From NCBI GenBank assembly GCA_019828595.1, contig JAHQRK010000006.1, forward strand, positions 434,001 to 498,000: a stretch of 64,000 bases of DNA, read 5' to 3'. A model generated the notes under the pieces. That model was not told the DNA's origin, made no database searches, and saw only the letters and a program-made list of their open reading frames with translations. This document shows positions 10,945 to 20,859 of this stretch, piece by piece (the first letter of the stretch is position 1; every line of letters starts with the position of its first letter). The position numbers were made by a program, and so were the translations under genes. This stretch comes from Aphanomyces cochlioides (Eukaryota; Oomycota; Saprolegniomycetes; Saprolegniales; Verrucalvaceae).

Positions 10945-11983
10945 TCAATTTGGACTTTGACGTTGGAGAAACAGAACGAGTGAAGACGAGATCGACGGCC
11001 CACACGGGCGATGGAGAGATTGGTGGGCTCGCACAATGGACGTCTTATGAGGTATGAAGAAATATACATCATTCATTGAAATCTTAGAAGCTATGTGCCA
11101 AGTATCCTCGAAATCTACAATTGGCGTGCAAGACGAGCAAATGTCATGAGCTTCATTTGGCCCAAACGGCAACTTCGACCACGTGGAGTTGACGTCAGCC
11201 TTGACAACAATGTAGTGGTAATTATATGGAAGGACATAGACACAATTGTTGAGCTTTGACTTTCTAGAGCACTGATGTTGCAAGTTGGATCGACTGCTGC
11301 TATCAACGAATCTGTGAGTATTTTCATTGTGAATTTCCAAGCTGAGAGTATTTTAGCTTGCTTTCGTGTCAAATCTTTTGGATCAAGTTGCCTGAAAGGG
11401 GGTAAAAATTTTGCTGGAGCTCCACACCACCACAACGTCCATGCCGTGAGCACATCGACGGCGGGTAGCTCAAATGACTGTGGCAACCTGTGCCATCTTC
11501 CGTCCCAACAATGTAAAGATGTACGTTCATTCAATATTTGGTTCTCTCGGGGCTCATCCACATTTTGTACTAGAGAGACATCATGCATAATCCTCCGCAA
11601 TGTTGATTCAAGCAATTCTTTGTTATATTCCCTGCGCCAACCCCCTTTTCTTCCAAAATATCGCTGATACCATTGAGGATTGTGCTTGCCAAAGCCTGGA
11701 TTGACTTGTGGTTTGCTTCAAGCTGACAATGTAGAGAGATATGAGGAGGAATGCCAGTAGAGACTAAACTTGTTGATGTTTGGGTAATAACATCTTTTAA
11801 ATTTGAGATCAAATTTCCGTTAGTGAACAAAGGAGTTGATAGCAAAGGATGCTTGGCGGGCAATGTTGACACTAGAAAATTTGCGTGAAACACCAAGGAT
11901 GCCCAGTCACCTTCAAATTCAGACATATCAGTGATATAGGATCCTAATGATTTTAAAGTAACAAATCCAATATTTGATAACAC
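10945..11983 (-). pseudogene. Second, diverged Crypton C-terminal fragment
   Basis: Two minus-strand frames (11983-11570 and 11615-11115) are clearly homologous to the C-terminal half of the palindrome recombinase: both share a FH.xxL...KHPL block, a SGVPPHVAL/STGIPPHISL block, and a WxxW GCR1-like block followed by PPFR/PPLR and a K-rich helix. The catalytic domain is missing. It lies immediately outside the palindrome in the same orientation as the right arm, and the next element (a mariner) begins 10 bp beyond its 5' limit. It represents a different Crypton family and is probably dead. Confidence 0.7.
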
Positions 11984-11994
11984 TCTAATATATA

Positions 11995-13646
11995 CTTCCT
12001 CTGTGCCAAATTACTGGCGACATTGTATGCACTTTTACCAGAATACTGGCGACAAAACGAAACGATTGGGTAGAAATATGAAAAAATATATTTCATTGGT
12101 TAAAACTCCAAATCCTCCTTATATGTCTTCAAATTTGGCCGCATGATGCTGGAGCTATGCTAAGTTAGTATGCAAAAGTTGAGCTGGGCAGGTTACATTC
12201 TTCATCAAACATTCCCGTACGTCTCATGCTATTTTTGCCCAAATGAGGGAGCTTGAACTGGTTGCTGCTTTAGTGCTCAATAACAAGACGCATTACGGCT
12301 TGTAGAGTCAGAAATATATCTGAGAGCTTCCCAGAGGTCAGAGTTTCAAATGCAATCAATGTAGCACGAATCACATCATCGACAGAGCGCCTAATTACCT
12401 TATACTGTAGAGCTTGGATGGAAGCAAAGAAACACAAGTCAAGAACATTCAGGTCGGGACTATTTTGCAGTTGATACGACACTCGAAAGGTCCAACCATC
12501 GGTACAAAAAGGACTCAAGACAGCGTCGTCAACAGAACGGTGGGGTGAGGCGTTGTCATGTTGTAGCACGACACATTTGCTCGCGGTAGGCATCTTGGAC
12601 TTCACTGCTGGAATGACCTTGTTAACCACAAAATCTCGGTAAGCTTCAGCCGTCACATTGCACACTTTCGTCACCATAGTTCCAGCTGGACGATTTCTTG
12701 AGCCACGCGCGGCAGGCGTACGAACGGCCACATACCGATTTGCCATCAAAGAAACAAGATCTTTGATTGTCCCAACGGGGTCGCGCAACAGCAGCCAAGA
12801 ACATAACTTTCGGGATAAAGCGTTTTGACTTGCAGCGGCGTATTTCCGGCGTTTCATCCTTGGTCAGGTACACATTGCGACGATCCTTGTCTGCGTTAAA
12901 CCATTTTTCGTCCAGGTGGACGACATCAAACATGTCCAAAAAATCGAATTCTTGTTGTGCGCCGGTGTGTGCAGCGCCCAAACCCAAAGCCGCTGTCGCT
13001 TGTTTTGGTCGTTGAGCAGCGGCTTGAGGCGTGACGACTTGCGTTGCAGTGTTCCAATCTTCAAGTAGCGACACAATGTCCCCGTCGAGATGCCACTGGC
13101 TTCGGACATGTCGCGAAAGGTGGTACGTTGCGTTTGCGGTATTTCACGTACAGTTTCATGGATGTCTTCTGCTTTGTAGGTCGCTTTGCGTCCAACTCGT
13201 CCAAGTTTCTTCGAGGACATGTCACCATAAGTGTTGAAGGTTTTCCACACCTTCGAGATCGTTGTTCTATGAAGTTGGAAATGGGCCGCAGCTTGGTAGA
13301 ATGCGCCAAGGCGCAGCTTTCCCTTGGTCATGTCGTCTTGAAGAAACCGCACGATGTTCACTTTGACAGCAGCGTCGATCTCCATTGTAGCCCGGAACAT
13401 TCGTTCCCTCGAAGTAGCTCGAATTTTGAATGTTGGAAAGCTAATTTTATTATAATTTTTGAGCAGTCGTTAAGCACCATCGATTTTGGGCGCAAAGGTT
13501 TCGTTTTCGCGCTTTGTGTTCAATGCACACTACCCCTGTTTTTAATGCCCTTTCTGAAATGATATGAATCATAGAGTTTGGTGGTAATATGAATTTTTGG
13601 GGTCGATGTTATTCTCAATGTCGCCAGTAATTTGGCACAGAGGAAG
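11995..13646 (-). mobile_element. Plant-type (DD39D-like) mariner element
   Basis: Terminal inverted repeats begin CTTCCTCTGTGCCAAATTAC on the left, with the exact complement on the right, and at least 31 bases pair. TA flanks both ends (11993-11994 and 13647-13648), as expected for mariner. The ends resemble the TACTCCCTCC..-type ends of plant MLEs. It sits at the edge of the Crypton fragment. A related terminus occurs at 63791. Confidence 0.85.
12270..13400 (-). pseudogene. Mariner transposase, frameshifted
   Basis: Three consecutive minus frames (13400-12864, 13074-12646, 12857-12270) carry an N-terminal helix-turn-helix (LHRTTISKVWKTF), then the DDD catalytic core: VVHLDEKWF (first Asp), VVLQHDNASPH (second Asp) and NSPDLNVLDLCFF (third Asp). 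The second and third Asp are 38 residues apart. The LDLxFF context is typical of plant mariner DD39D transposases rather than animal DD34D. Two frame changes break the gene, so it is likely inactive. Its length is usual for the family. Confidence 0.85.
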
Positions 13647-13823
13647 TATATTCTTGTCAGTTTAATATTTTATCTATTAATATCAATTAATCTCAGTCCA
13701 TATTTTTTAATTTGATTTAAATTTATAGGTGTTTTATCTTTTTTATTTTAGCTTTATTCTTATCAACTTCGTTATTAATTTTAAAAATAGTCATTGTAAT
13801 TTAGTACATAATATGTCCTTTCT

Positions 13824-14288
13824 GGACATAATAGAGAGTTTTCGCAACTTCGATTATAGATGTGATTATGTTATAGCCCATAGTCAAGTCTATAGTATAA
13901 TAAACACTCAGAAATTATTTTCGCAGTTCATTGAAATTATAGATTTTGACTATAAGCTGGTGTAATGAGTGACAGAGGTTCTGAGTGTCGTCGTGATTGT
14001 TTGAACAACTGAACATCATGCTTGCGATCGACAATGCTTGGTGGCTTGCATGCATATTATTCTCTCAAATTCTATTCATTATTTGCGACTTCATCAATAT
14101 TATATGAGACAGTATATAAATCGACAGAGGAAATATTTCATGATTATAGAGGGCGATCTATAATCATTTTTCATCAAAATTTGACTATAGATTTATTAAT
14201 TATCAGAGGCACTCTCGAAAATCGATATTCTATAATCAAATCTATAATATAATCGAGTTTGCGAAAACTCCGTAATATTATTGTGTCC
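13824..14288. mobile_element. AT-rich MITE-like element
   Basis: The ends form an imperfect inverted repeat: GGACATAATAGAGAGTTTTC on the left against GGACACAATAATATTACGGA with GAGTTTTCGCAA on the right, followed on both sides by matching GATTATAG blocks. The interior (about 460 bp) is AT-rich without a credible gene. No target duplication was identified. The flanking 13650-13823 is AT-rich and empty. Confidence 0.5.
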
Positions 14289-14301
14289 TATCTTCGTTAA
14301 C

Positions 14302-14345
14302 TTGAAATTAATTTATGAATATCATATGTTGGAGGTTTCCCTTGA
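14302..14345 (-). repeat. 44-bp inverted repeat, right partner
   Basis: Exact reverse complement of 4762-4805. It ends the block that holds the Crypton palindrome and mariner. Confidence 0.85.
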
Positions 14346-14359
14346 CTATAAATATATAT

Positions 14360-15840
14360 GCTTCTACAGGTATTGTCTTTTCGGGCAAAAACTCGATTTT
14401 TTATCCCGATTACTGAGAGCTTATCCGGAAATAATTACACTAAAATCCGGATAATTGGTGAATTCACACATCGTAATGCTAAGTAATAGCTACTAAAGTG
14501 TATTTAGTAGTGCTAAAATTCACGAGAAACACACATCAAAACACACACTAATCGATTTGTAAAATCGATTAACAGTGGTCGAGAGCATCCAGGACGCTTT
14601 TTATTTTATTATTGTGCTTTTGCTGTAAATTTCTATTTTTTGCGTGATTTCTCAATTTCAGCAGAATGACGCCTTCAACCGCGCCAGAGGGAAAATATGG
14701 CGATAGGCTTCTTTAAAGCGGGTCCGTCCTAGCTCTACTATTACGTATCATCAATTTTAAGCATTATTCATCGTTGTGACGAGCAAAATCCAATGCGTTG
14801 TCGCTTTAACCCACTATTTCATCCAGCATTTGTGAAATCGTACATGCTGAGAAGTTAGTGAGCATTTTGCCCAGTCAGAACAGGCGTATCTTGCGTCACA
14901 CGCTCCTCGCGGCTTCCTTAAGAGTAATTTGAATCATCTCGACTGTCTGCATGAATGGACGAGCGTGGACAAAGGAGCATGATCGATGATTGTACATGTC
15001 TCGACATTGTTGTTTATAATTGACCAATCAAATCAATTAATATTATATTTTTATCCAATCAGATGCGTGATTCGATTGCGCAGGAAGTGGAAATTTGTAC
15101 CAAATCGACAATATATTCTCTTTGACAGTTAGTAGTACTAGAAGTTATACCTATTTAATATACATATTTCTATACTTAATATAGTATATAGTATATTCTT
15201 CTTGAGGGTATTGGTTTTGAAAGGTAAAAACATCACAGTTTCAAATTCTCAAATTGAATTTCTCACAAAGTATTCAAGATAAATGAGAATAATTGCCATA
15301 TTTGGATTCCTCAGAGAAAGTTCTTCCAGGATATATACCATAAATGATTTGTAAGTTGGGACTCCAATTTCAATAGAAGTTGACTTTCACTGTTAAACGT
15401 TATATTCTGCAAGTTGACAAAAGTATATGTTTTGATAAGGTAATAATATTTAGGGTAAAATGCTCCTACTCAAATTTGCAACTGTCACATCAATGATAAC
15501 AGTGCACTAATTTCAAGGAGCATGCACTTTGACGAGTAGTTTCAGCTGAGCGACAAACACGCGGCTTTGATGGACGAGCTTGTCAAATCAATCGTTGTCA
15601 AATATTTTCACGCAGTCATGGAGAGACAAACTCATTTTTGAATTTCCTGTCACACTCTCAGCGTAATCAAATGATTTAGTACATTGATTTTCGGTTTGCA
15701 TATCTTGGTGCAATATTCGGGAATTTCTTGGCGAAATGCGTTCAACGTCAAAAGGCCCGCAATCCTAGTAGTCATGAGACCGCCTTGGCCTCGCTCATGA
15801 TATTGCTAGGCCGGATACCGGCGTTCGAGTGAGCCATAAT
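14360..15840. other. Non-coding stretch
   Basis: No convincing coding sequence on either strand. It is AT-rich with two CCGGATA-type motifs (14410, 14450). An A/T microsatellite-like run occurs near 15160-15200. Confidence 0.5.
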
Positions 15841-15852
15841 TCCAAATCATTA

Positions 15853-16560
15853 GAGTCATTTTTCAAGTTGCAGTTTACTTGGTAACAAGATGGAGATCAA
15901 CCAATTTTTTGGCGTGGATGGCCAAGTCGTGCTCATCACGGACGGCTCGCGAGGAATTGGCAAGATGATGGCTGAGGGATTTGTCCGGAACCGCCTCCCC
16001 ATGCAATACCCTACTCTTCCATGAGCTAACATATATCACAACATTTTCTCAACCGAGTTGTTGATCAGCGTGTGGAGCTTGGATTCGCGTTCTTGCAACG
16101 CCGTGGCAAGACGTTGGCAGCCTTCAATCGCTGGGAACTAGATAAAATTGAGGGGAGTGATGAGTTCTGTTCCTAAAACGAGTCGATCGTACAGGAATGC
16201 ACAGGCCGCGTCCTAAATAAAAGCTTTAGATCACATCGGCATTTGGACGGCACCGACCGATCGTGTTCAGTTCGTTGGCCGTTTCGTCGCACGCCTTCTT
16301 GTCGCGCGACGAGATGTAGACTTTGGCGCCTATTCCCAACGCATGACCAGAAGGGCTGGAACAATGTGATGGATCTCAACTTGACGGCCCCAATCTTCTT
16401 GACGAAATTCTTGCTCCCTGTGCTCCAAACCAACGCTCGCGTGATCAACGTTGACTCTGTCGCTGGTGTTATGCCGCAAAAAATTGCCTACGATTCATCG
16501 AAAGCCGCTGTTAGCAGCTTCACAGGGTGGACAAGATCAAGGAAATTTAACAAATCAGAT
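15853..16560 (+). pseudogene. Short-chain dehydrogenase with inverted middle segment, copy 1
   Basis: Plus strand 15890-15990 encodes an SDR start with a TDGSRGIGK cofactor loop (normally TGGxxGIG). The next SDR parts lie on the minus strand: GAKVYISSRDKKACDETAN (about 16345-16280, strand beta-2/helix) and then a block ending KLHTLINNS (about 16145-16045; the NNAG strand). Plus-strand coding resumes at 16350 with the MDLNLTAPIFL helix, then YDSSKAAV (catalytic YxxxK, about 16490). So about 315 bp in the middle is flipped relative to both ends. The C-terminus is absent here; a matching one is at 61516-61625. Not functional as arranged. Confidence 0.8.
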
Positions 16561-16811
16561 GAGATATATATCGCGCTATTCGCAGCATAGCCTTCGCAGA
16601 AAGTTGGGGACTTTTCGCCATCGACGATTATTTTACAGGCAGTCCTGATTTCATAATTCATTTGCTATTTTGACAGCTTCGGGTAAGACAACCACGAACC
16701 ATCAACGAAACGATAGCATCGTGAAATCTTTTTTGCCAAAATATCGACTGACGACCCAAAAGTTCTTTGTCACTGAGATTATTATCTTTTTAGAATTTTC
16801 AAAGGAGCATG

Positions 16812-18614
16812 CTAATATTTTTTCTCATCCAGCATAGCTTTGATCGTTTTTAATACTTCTCCTGCCTTTGGTCGCTTCTCTGGATTTGCATCGACAAGTC
16901 TAAGGCCAAAATCATCCAGTACCTTACTTCGACTTTGGTTCAACTGAGAACTGAGAATCAAATTCCCTACTGCCCAAATATCGACAGAAGTTGTATGAGA
17001 ACCATCTTCAAATATCTCAGGAGTATGTTCTTGCCTTGTCAAGTGTTCGTCTGGGTTGTTTTGTTTTGGTGATTTTGCTGCATCATCAAAATCCATGAGA
17101 AACCACTTGGAAGAATTATTTTTCTTGACAACATTTGCCCATCGAATATCACGATGCATCCATCCAATTGAATGAAGTACAACCAATGCCTCAAGCACAC
17201 TCACAAGGGCTTGCAAAAGCTCTGTCACATTCTTTGGTATTCTTTTCTCGTCCTCGGATATGCATTCACCAACTGGACTCAATAAAATGTACTTCCTCCC
17301 AGTGTCAATCAAATGATCAATATTTGGAACTTCGTGTTGCTCCATCTCATTGTAAATCAATTTCAAATGTTCGATACGCCAACTTGCTTCACTAGACGGA
17401 AATGTCTTTTTGACAATCGATTCACCGTTCCTTACTTCGAAGGTAATACGTTTCTTGTCCAAAAATATGTTGTCTGCCGGCCGAGGACATAAGTCTGCAA
17501 TCTTTTTAAGAAACTGGGAGATGTTGACAAGTGACCGAAATAATTCCAAACGACCACGATATGTGTCCAGAATAAAACGGCCCAAAAGATGTGTTTGGCA
17601 GCTTGGAACTCTGGGTTTCTTGTCTGATCTCTCTTGTTCATTTTTCACACAAATGGGCTCAATGGCATAAAGACACAAATAGAATCCACACGCGGCATAA
17701 CCAAATATATATGGTGCTGGGTCGTAGGTCCACTGAAGTTTATCAATCAATTCCTTGCGAGGAAGTTCTGCGTCTACCCCTTCCATTTTTTCTTCGCCCC
17801 TAAAGACACATACATTGAAAAGAAGAAATATGTAGTCGGGCCTGAAGGTCGAAGTGGATGAGGAATTGTTGGTATTTCGATTGATTTTGGCGCCAATATC
17901 TCGAAACAAGAAGTACAACGTGTCACTAATAATGTTGTCCCAGTAATGAATATATGAACTTTCGGTTGATCCGACAGGGATTTCACGAAACAGAACCTCC
18001 TTCAGTCTTTGCATCACAATTGGACAATGTTTGCCTGTACTTTCTTCAAATACTTGTGCAATTAATTCGGGGGGGGGGGTCTGAGCTGCAATATTAGCAA
18101 ATAGACCAACAGGATCATCAACAGGAATACGAATTCGTAGAGAGCCAGATGCAATCTTCTCCAACTCGGATACATTCGGTAAGTCACCAGAGCACTGGAC
18201 GATTCCGCGCAACCATTGTTCGTCAAAGTTTTCAATAATATCTGGTGGTTTCACCACCTCATTAGGAGTGACAACCACAACGTGAATTCGTCCAGCTTTT
18301 GGCGGATTCTCACCAAAATAATATTCAACTTCTTTCGCAGCATACATTTTGTTTACCTCATTCACATAGTCTGAGAGTACATGATTGTCTTTTGTGCCTT
18401 CAGAAAGGCATTTCATATCATTGTCATCGCATTTCAACCAAACTTTGTTCTTCAACGCCTGATACAGGAGCAGATCTTTGACAAGGCCACGGTACCCGAT
18501 CTGAGGTGCGATTTCTTCTTTGAGTGCTGACACAGGTTCTTTAGCAGGAATTTTCACGCGGAAAGGCTCTCCATGACCCACAGCGACGCACATCAGTTCA
18601 CGAACTTCAGACAT
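16812..18614 (-). CDS. CRN: Crinkler (CRN) protein with C-terminal HRD kinase domain
   Basis: This is a 600-residue ORF. The N-terminus (MSEVRELMCVAVGHGEPF) begins the CRN ubiquitin-like header; a DLLLYQALKNK segment stands for LFLAK and HVVVVTPNE for the HVLVxxP motif (about residue 110). The C-terminal kinase has MHRDIRWANVV (HRD about 486-488), MDFDDA in place of DFG (about 507), a TPE activation-segment end, SVDIWAVGNL, and the helix-I Arg in PEKRPKA. It is expected to be a host-targeted kinase-type CRN. An 11-base G run at 18070 lies inside the frame and is a slippage hotspot. A copy of the last 157 codons plus downstream flank is at 59185-59757, and a broken relative of the start is at 63470. 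Confidence 0.88.
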   Translation of the reverse strand: MSEVRELMCVAVGHGEPFRVKIPAKEPVSALKEEIAPQIGYRGLVKDLLLYQALKNKVWLKCDDNDMKCLSEGTKDNHVLSDYVNEVNKMYAAKEVEYYFGENPPKAGRIHVVVVTPNEVVKPPDIIENFDEQWLRGIVQCSGDLPNVSELEKIASGSLRIRIPVDDPVGLFANIAAQTPPPELIAQVFEESTGKHCPIVMQRLKEVLFREIPVGSTESSYIHYWDNIISDTLYFLFRDIGAKINRNTNNSSSTSTFRPDYIFLLFNVCVFRGEEKMEGVDAELPRKELIDKLQWTYDPAPYIFGYAACGFYLCLYAIEPICVKNEQERSDKKPRVPSCQTHLLGRFILDTYRGRLELFRSLVNISQFLKKIADLCPRPADNIFLDKKRITFEVRNGESIVKKTFPSSEASWRIEHLKLIYNEMEQHEVPNIDHLIDTGRKYILLSPVGECISEDEKRIPKNVTELLQALVSVLEALVVLHSIGWMHRDIRWANVVKKNNSSKWFLMDFDDAAKSPKQNNPDEHLTRQEHTPEIFEDGSHTTSVDIWAVGNLILSSQLNQSRSKVLDDFGLRLVDANPEKRPKAGEVLKTIKAMLDEKKY

Positions 18615-19254
18615 GTTTCTTCTTTGAAAATGGACTCTGGTTTCTCATACCGGATAAAGTACAGAATTTCATTAACCGGAACGTTGCAGGAACGTTATCC
18701 GGATTATTTTTGTACGTTTTTTTGAAAAATTTCAGAAAGTATTTTTTCGTTTTTCTTGAAAATGTGTCTGAAGCGACTTGTTCCAAAGGGAAGCGTGTAC
18801 GAGGATATCTCCGATATCCCGCTTCACCCAAGGTTAGTTCCTTCTGGAGGGGTGTCTGATGTTGTTGCTGTTGTTGCTGTTGCTGTACCCATTTCTTGAA
18901 ATTTGTATACTCACTAATTCCAAAGTAAATTAAATGGGTAATATGGGTATTGTGTATTGAACGAAAAATTTGACACAGCACACGAAAAGGATGCAATATG
19001 AGAACAGTTAAGTATGCCAATTACGTAATGTACGTATAAATTATCCAAAAGAACATATTCGACACTGTTTTCACACAATAAAGAATTCGTTAAGTCCACC
19101 AAACACTGTGTTTTCGACCTGTGTTTACCCGCTTTCATCCTGTGAATGAAAATCATGTGTACAATTCAGACAAACACATGGGTGCAAAGTGGATGACAGA
19201 ACGAAACTACTTGGGCCATAGAAATAGAACCTGAAGGAGTTTAGTCTTGTATTT
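18615..19254. promoter_or_regulatory. CRN upstream region with CAG/CTG microsatellite
   Basis: Non-coding upstream of the CRN. It holds a TTG/CTG triplet repeat at about 18868-18895 and two CCGGATA/TATCCGG motifs (18650, 18712). A 27-bp stretch near 18745-18770 (GACACATTTTCAAGAAAAAC core) recurs at 24978-25005. A 137-codon minus ORF with a polyGln run overlaps this region but looks like a by-product of the triplet repeat. No TATA box or initiator can be assigned with confidence. Confidence 0.35.
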
Positions 19255-19534
19255 CAGAAAAGCATCTGGGATGAAGACTCCTCGGGACCAACCTCACGCC
19301 TTCATCGACTCGACTCATCTAAGCACGCTCTTATCGGTGTACAATGTCTCTCAAAGTATTGCAAGGGTAGAAAGAAATCAGTAACGTTATCCCAGCTTAT
19401 CCCCAAGAAGGTGTGGGCATCCATGTATGAGGCATACAAGAAAGAATTTCCAAGCTCAACGTTTGAAGCTGAAAGTTTGAAAGAAGCTTGTCGACAAACT
19501 CTTAGAGAATTGAACACTGGCACTTCCAATGCCA

Positions 19535-20818
19535 GGCTCTGCCACAACATCTCCCCGCAAATTATTTAACATAAATAAATGAACATTATCTATAAACATT
19601 CCGGATAACAATTACAAATTCGTCCGGATAAGACAAATGACAGCCAAAATTTCGGCGGGCGATTTCAATCGAAGTCACTCAACCCCATTTCCTCCCCGTA
19701 CTCACTTCGTCTTTCAGTGTAGCCATGAGTGGCTACGACTTGTCCAATGCCGCCCGTTTCTCATACGCTGCGATTCATGAGGCACTCAAAACGGATGAAT
19801 CCGTTGTCCGTTGGTGCATGCAAGCGGGTCTCATTAGATCTGCTATGTACTGTAAGAACTGTGGAAGTTCTATGCGTCTGATCGCTATGCGATGGCGCTG
19901 CCATAAGGGGTCATGCTCCAAGAGCGAGATAAGCGTGAGAAGTGGAACATTCTTTAAGAAATTCCACATTAGCATCTCAAAAGTCGTGAGATTGCTCTAC
20001 TGTTGGGCAGCTCAACGACCCGTTACTAAAGCGGCCCAGGAAGTTGCGGTTTCAGTAACGACCGTTACGAAACTCTACAGAGAATGTCGAGATATCTGCT
20101 CGGAAGATCTTGTGCGATGCAATGCTATGGTAAGTCTTTCTCTCAGGATCTCTTTAAAAGTGTTTTCTAGATAGGCGGCGAGGGATGTATCGTCGAAATA
20201 GACGAAACTTCTCTTAAAAAGAAATCTAAGTATAATCGTGGCCGCCATTATGACGACTGCTGGCTCTTCGGTGGCGTAGATCGAGCCACGGGGAAGTGGT
20301 TTGGTCGCCTTGTTTTCAATGATAGGTCGAAACAAACACTTTCTACAATCATCAAGCAGCATATCAAGCCGGGAACTTTGATTATCTCGGACAAATTCTC
20401 TTCATATGTGTCCGCAAACGAGAGACACACTCTAGAGAACAACAGACTGTTGTCAGGTAGTTTTCAGTTACGATTTGTACTTATTGATCTGATAGATATG
20501 AATAATTCGCGTCAATGGGTCAACCATTCGAGGAACTTTGTGAATCCCTCGAATGGTGCCCACACACAAACTATTGAAGGTGTGTGGGAAATGTGTGTGA
20601 AGAGGCATTTGAAGGCCATGCGCGGTGTAGCGAAGGATATGATTCCTGAGCTACTTGATGAGTACCTCTGGCGATCCTGGTTTTTCCCGATGCGTGCTCG
20701 CGACGAGCAAATCATGTGTGGAATATGTCAAGCTATAAGCTCCAGATAAATCAATAATGAATTCACTATATTACATAAGTTTTCATTTATTTTTGCGGGG
20801 AGATGTTGTGGCAGAGCC
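19535..20818 (+). mobile_element. Merlin (IS1016/IS1595-like) transposon, complete
   Basis: Terminal inverted repeats start GGCTCTGCCACAACATCTCC on both ends and pair for about 27 bases. The element is flanked by an exact 8-bp direct repeat CAATGCCA (19527-19534 and 20819-20826), the target-site size known for Merlin. It is 1284 bp long and contains one intact transposase gene with two introns. Confidence 0.95.
19725..20749 (+). CDS. Merlin transposase (two introns, intact)
   Basis: Exons 19725-20129, 20171-20456 and 20496-20749 join in frame to give 314 residues; the introns are 41 and 39 nt with GT..AG ends. An N-terminal zinc-ribbon-like domain has CKNCG and a CHKGSC pair (residues about 42-65). 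The DDE core has VEIDET (first Asp), IISDKFSSY (second Asp) and HTQTIEGVW (Glu). This matches ISXO2/IS1595-type transposases, the source of eukaryotic Merlin. No stops or slips were found, so it may be active. A degenerate relative is at 62347-63229. Confidence 0.9.
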
Positions 20819-20859
20819 CAATGCCACGAACTCCAACTCTGCCGAGATCTAACCAGGAG

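Larger units (their letters stand above)
19255..20850 (+). pseudogene. Unidentified gene split by the Merlin element
   Basis: Plus strand 19255-19534 reads open in one frame (rich in Lys and Ser, ending ..LRELNTGTSNA). The same frame resumes right after the Merlin element and its duplicated 8 bp (20827) and reaches TAA at about 20850. A CAG acceptor-like site precedes 19255. So the element sits in the last exon of a small gene or gene fragment. I do not recognise the protein. Confidence 0.45.

Noticed and set aside
18063..18080. 11-base G run in the second CRN as a frameshift
   Set aside because: The CRN frame is open on both sides as given and reads a Pro run; nothing shows a break, though length error is possible.
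18607..19020. 137-codon minus ORF with a polyGln run upstream of the second CRN
   Set aside because: The run comes from a CTG-type microsatellite, the ORF overlaps the CRN start by 8 bp, and no domain or homologue in the window supports it.
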